Positions 61,590-64,000 of a stretch of 64,000 nucleotides of DNA are shown here, in pieces; positions within the stretch are counted from its first letter, which is position 1; each line of letters begins with the position of its first letter. The notes beneath the pieces are model-generated. The model worked only from the letters and a program-made list of their open reading frames with translations, did no database searches and was not told the origin of the DNA. The translations under genes were made by a program, and so were the position numbers. The stretch is from Cardinalis cardinalis. Its lineage: Eukaryota > Chordata > Aves > Passeriformes > Cardinalidae. The DNA is taken from NCBI GenBank assembly GCA_014549065.1, contig JACDOX010000003.1:14325877-14389876 (forward strand). The letters run 5' to 3'.

Positions 61590-61704
61590 AATGAAGGTCC
61601 TCAGCCGNGTCATCTCCAGCATGTAGTACTCCTCCATTGTCAGCTCATCAAAGTGCTTGGGAAGGGATAAAAAGTCACAGGTGTGACGTTTGGTGTGTTC
61701 CTCC
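61590..61704 (-). CDS. Survivin-like exon 3
   Basis: Acceptor TACTGCAG, donor GTAAGT. It encodes EEHTKRHTCDFLSLPKHF, DELTMEEYYMLEM, RLRTFI. It aligns with the survivin EEHKKHSSGCAFLSV region with one residue fewer between the zinc-binding His and Cys. If the donor is not used, six more codons follow before a stop. Confidence 0.88.
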
Positions 61705-62855
61705 CTGCAGTATAAACCCACAATAAGAACAGATGTTAAACCCATAGAAGTTGCATTTCAGGAGAGGAAGAGATCTGTACAGGCAGGTCTCTTCAGTACT
61801 TGTGCTGTCTGTCAGCAGAAATAGTATAATTCAGAAAAGATGCAATAGATTTTAGTAGGTCTCAGGTAAAAGCTAGTTGAACAATTTCACAGTTACTGGG
61901 CAAGATAAGCTTCCAGTTTTGTGCACAGTCATAGTGGGAATCGACAGGGACATTAACTCACTGTAAAATTACTAAATTATTATATCTGTGCTTACCATGG
62001 GTCATCATTTGGTTCCCAGCCCACCAGTTCTAACAAGCAAAAGAAGCATTTTGCCACATCTGGTTCACTTGCACTTGGACAGTGGACGAAGCCAGCCTTT
62101 GCCATCTGCAGGGGACGGTTCAGAAGTTTAGAGCATTATCCCACACACACTACTCGTATTTACTCATATTTCCTGACACTTTGGAATCATATCTAGTCAG
62201 GACACCAAAAATTAAGCTTGTTTCAGTAACCAAAAACCTTCTCAGGTAACTCTAGCAGTATGACTCATCTGAGATTCAGGCTGGCAGTGTCATGTGTGTG
62301 CCAAAGTAGAAGTCAGGTGGATTTTTTATTTAAATAATTTCCATTTCTGAATTTGAAGTAGTGATCATTCCACAATTACTTTATCCTTCCTGCTGGATCC
62401 GTACTTGTTTAATGGAGGCTGCTTTGCCACAAATAGAAATTTGCAATTAGAAACACTATGTAATACAAGAAATTAATTTTTAAATGACAGGAACAAAAAA
62501 ACAAAAGGGGGGAACACTGTGGACTGAACAGAGAAAAACCAGTCAATCCCAACTACAGTATTTTTGAGCAGGGAACAGAGGAAAGCTGAATATTTAACTT
62601 TTCATCTTCAGGCTTAGTGGACTTCTCTTGAACCTGAATATAGTTAACAANGACTTCACATTCAGGCATACAATATATAAATTAAGGCAGAGGCAAACCA
62701 ACCATTTTCAGACTTACATTCTCTGGAGTNCACTTGCAGTTTTCCTGGAAGGGCCACTTGGTGAAGGTTTTTAGACGGGTCTCATACTCATACATCTCCT
62801 TGAAGTCAGTTAAGAGCTTGGAAGCTGAGCTGAGCTCTTGCAGCAGCATCTCCAT
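61590..62855 (-). CDS. Survivin-like single-BIR gene (BIRC5-related), exons 1-3; 3' end unresolved
   Basis: Three minus-strand exons (62718-62855, 61996-62105, 61590-61704) join in frame to 121 codons. Together they give an N-terminal stretch MEMLLQELSSASKLL, then a BIR domain: LKTFTKWPFQENCKCTPEN, MAKAGFVHCPSASEPDVAKC, FFCLLELVGWEPNDDPW, EEHTKRHTCDFLSLPKHF and DELTMEEYYMLEM. Survivin is the chromosomal-passenger IAP that docks on histone H3 in mitosis. Exon 2 is 110 bases, as in human BIRC5, and exon 3 is 115 rather than 118. Intron phases agree. The zinc ligands Cys-x2-Cys, His and Cys are present, but His and Cys are one residue closer than in other BIRs. The C-terminal helix exon was not found. 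The first ATG follows a TAG. The gene is nested antisense in a dynein intron. Confidence 0.87.
61996..62105 (-). CDS. Survivin-like exon 2 (BIR zinc site)
   Basis: Acceptor CCCCTGCAG, donor GTAAGC, 110 bases. It encodes MAKAGFVHCP and AKCFFCLLELVGWEPNDDP. CFFC supplies two zinc ligands, and GWEPNDDP is the conserved groove that binds N-terminal peptides. Confidence 0.9.
62718..62855 (-). CDS. Survivin-like exon 1
   Basis: ATG at 62855, preceded in frame by TAG; a second ATG lies two codons in. 46 codons end TPEN before donor GTAAGT. It carries the first BIR strand and helix (LKTFTKWPFQ). It is longer than the human survivin first coding exon by nine codons. Confidence 0.85.
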
Positions 62856-62921
62856 CTATGCAGCCTGCAGTCAANGAAGGCCAGAGCTTCCCTCCTGCTC
62901 TCACATTTAAGGCCTTTGCTA

Positions 62922-62926
62922 ATTGG
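62922..62926 (-). promoter_or_regulatory. CCAAT box upstream of the survivin-like gene
   Basis: CCAAT on the minus strand about 70 bases upstream of the ATG, with no CpG island around it. CCAAT boxes are common in promoters of cell-cycle genes. The function here is inferred from position alone. Confidence 0.35.
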
Positions 62927-63962
62927 TGACACATTGCATCTGGAGAGAAGGGGAAGGCTAACACAGCCTTAGTCCCTTCCTGACACAGGTGATTTTATAG
63001 TAGGACATCCAAGGGTAATGAAGCTGCTGGAATTTCTTCCCCTTGTGTCACAGTCTGTGTCCTTGGTCACACAGGACACAAAAACTTTTTTAACTGAAAA
63101 CTTTTTAACTTTGCTTTTTTAACTGAAAGTACCTGTGGTAATTGCAGATTTTACAGTTGAAATGTCAAAAACTGCNAGTTAAAAACTCTAGTTACAAATA
63201 CAGAAACTTTACATGTAAAGTTTTAAAAAATACTATTGTGATTGCAAGCAAAGGNGTTGAATTGACATTGCTTTTTGAATCTTTCAGAGTTTCTTGAATT
63301 TCACGTTCAGAAGTTAATTCTTAGGATTGTCTTTGCAAATAGTGTCTCATTTCTTTAAAGAGAAGGTGCTTGTTTTATAATATTATATGTATTCAGTTCT
63401 ATTTTAAAATATTGTAGAGCATAGCCAGATGCTGGATGATAATATTTTAAAGGTGTATATCTGTAGGGGTTTACAGTATCAAAGCATTAAGTTGTCATTT
63501 TATAAANTGTCTCCTTTGGTACAGAGTCCAGTTAAAGTCAGTAGAAGTTTAAACATCAGTGTCTTCAAGACTGCTNCATGCAGCAGCTTTCTAAGCCAAG
63601 ATCTTAACACCTCTGAAGGATGTTGCATTGTGAGACTTAAAAATTTACATCTTCTCTGAAATACAAATGGAGTAAGTGCAGAAAATAATCTAGCCCATTA
63701 TTCTGTCCAGATGTGGTGATNGAAATGAGATTAAAGAACATTTGTATAGGACTTCCAATGTCAGCTCTTAGGGCATTGTTTTCACCTAGATTTACAAATG
63801 CTACATCATTGATTCCTCTGGGACTGTACTGATGTCTGTTGNATATGCAGGAATACTGTCCTTGAAATTTATATTCAGATACTTAGAGTAACATATGTTA
63901 CATGAAAATAAGACACTTTAATTCCTTTTTTAAATTTTTTNAATTTTTTTTTCTTTTTCCAG
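62927..63962. other. Dynein intron sequence 5' of the survivin-like gene
   Basis: AT-rich sequence with several N positions. I see no gene, RNA or clear repeat. Confidence 0.55.
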
Positions 63963-64000
63963 NTAATACCAATNGTGCAGGAATTTATCATTCATAACGT
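63963..64000 (+). pseudogene. DNAH7: DNAH7 remnant exon, AAA6 side, cut by window end
   Basis: A long T-rich tract ends in TTTTTCCAG. The following bases read, with N as G, VIP, X, VQEFIIHN, matching VIPMLQEFIIN that directly follows RPDK in human DNAH7. It continues the preceding remnant in phase. Whether the rest of the exon is intact cannot be seen. Confidence 0.75.

Larger units (their letters stand above)
45203..64000 (+). pseudogene. DNAH7: Decayed axonemal dynein heavy chain gene, DNAH7-like (runs past window end)
   Basis: Nine plus-strand remnants (45203-45546, 47985-48107, 52169-52360, 53274-53486, 54053-54127, 54228-54269, 56941-57102, 59428-59520, 63963-64000) follow the order of an axonemal dynein heavy chain from the tail/linker to the AAA6 region. 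DNAH7 is an inner-arm motor of cilia and flagella of about 4000 residues; it lies next to STK17B on the same strand in human, which supports the assignment. Frameshifts and in-frame stops occur in at least four remnants. Long stretches are missing, including the N-terminus, the AAA1 P-loop region and most of the stalk. Several splice sites survive. This fits loss of function with uneven erosion. A retrocopy is excluded because introns remain. Another dynein paralogue (DNAH3 or DNAH12 type) is possible but less likely given synteny. Confidence 0.85.

Overview
The window looks like a stretch of a bird genome, probably a songbird-type draft assembly. The genes are split by spliceosomal introns, single-base N calls are scattered throughout, and the interspersed repeats are avian/reptilian CR1 LINE fragments plus a probable avian LTR fragment. 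All calls below come from reading the translated exons and splice sites by eye. No alignment was run.

Layout. (1) 1-13.4 kb, plus strand: the last seven coding exons and long 3'UTR of a HECT E3 ubiquitin ligase of the HECW family. It is called HECW2 because its neighbour is STK17B, the arrangement of human 2q32.3. The catalytic Cys lies in the last exon. (2) 13.4-22.3 kb: intergenic, with one unexplained exon-like segment at 16.5 kb. (3) 22.3-38.5 kb, plus strand: a CpG-island promoter and the complete STK17B/DRAK2 kinase gene, whose seven coding exons sum to exactly 372 codons plus stop. (4) 38.5-41.8 kb: CR1 repeats. (5) 41.8-42.5 kb: a second CpG island with no recognisable gene. (6) 45-64 kb, plus strand: a collinear trail of nine dynein heavy chain exon remnants, in the position where DNAH7 follows STK17B in mammals. 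Several carry in-frame stops or frameshifts, long stretches (including the first P-loop region) are absent, and the two most 3' pieces are still open. This reads as a decayed DNAH7. (7) 61.6-62.9 kb, minus strand: three well-formed exons of a survivin-like (BIRC5-related) single-BIR gene lying antisense inside the intron between the last two dynein exons.

The genes are not an operon-like system. HECW2, STK17B and DNAH7 are an old syntenic trio in one orientation. The points of interest are the apparent loss of the axonemal dynein and the survivin-like gene nested within its remains.
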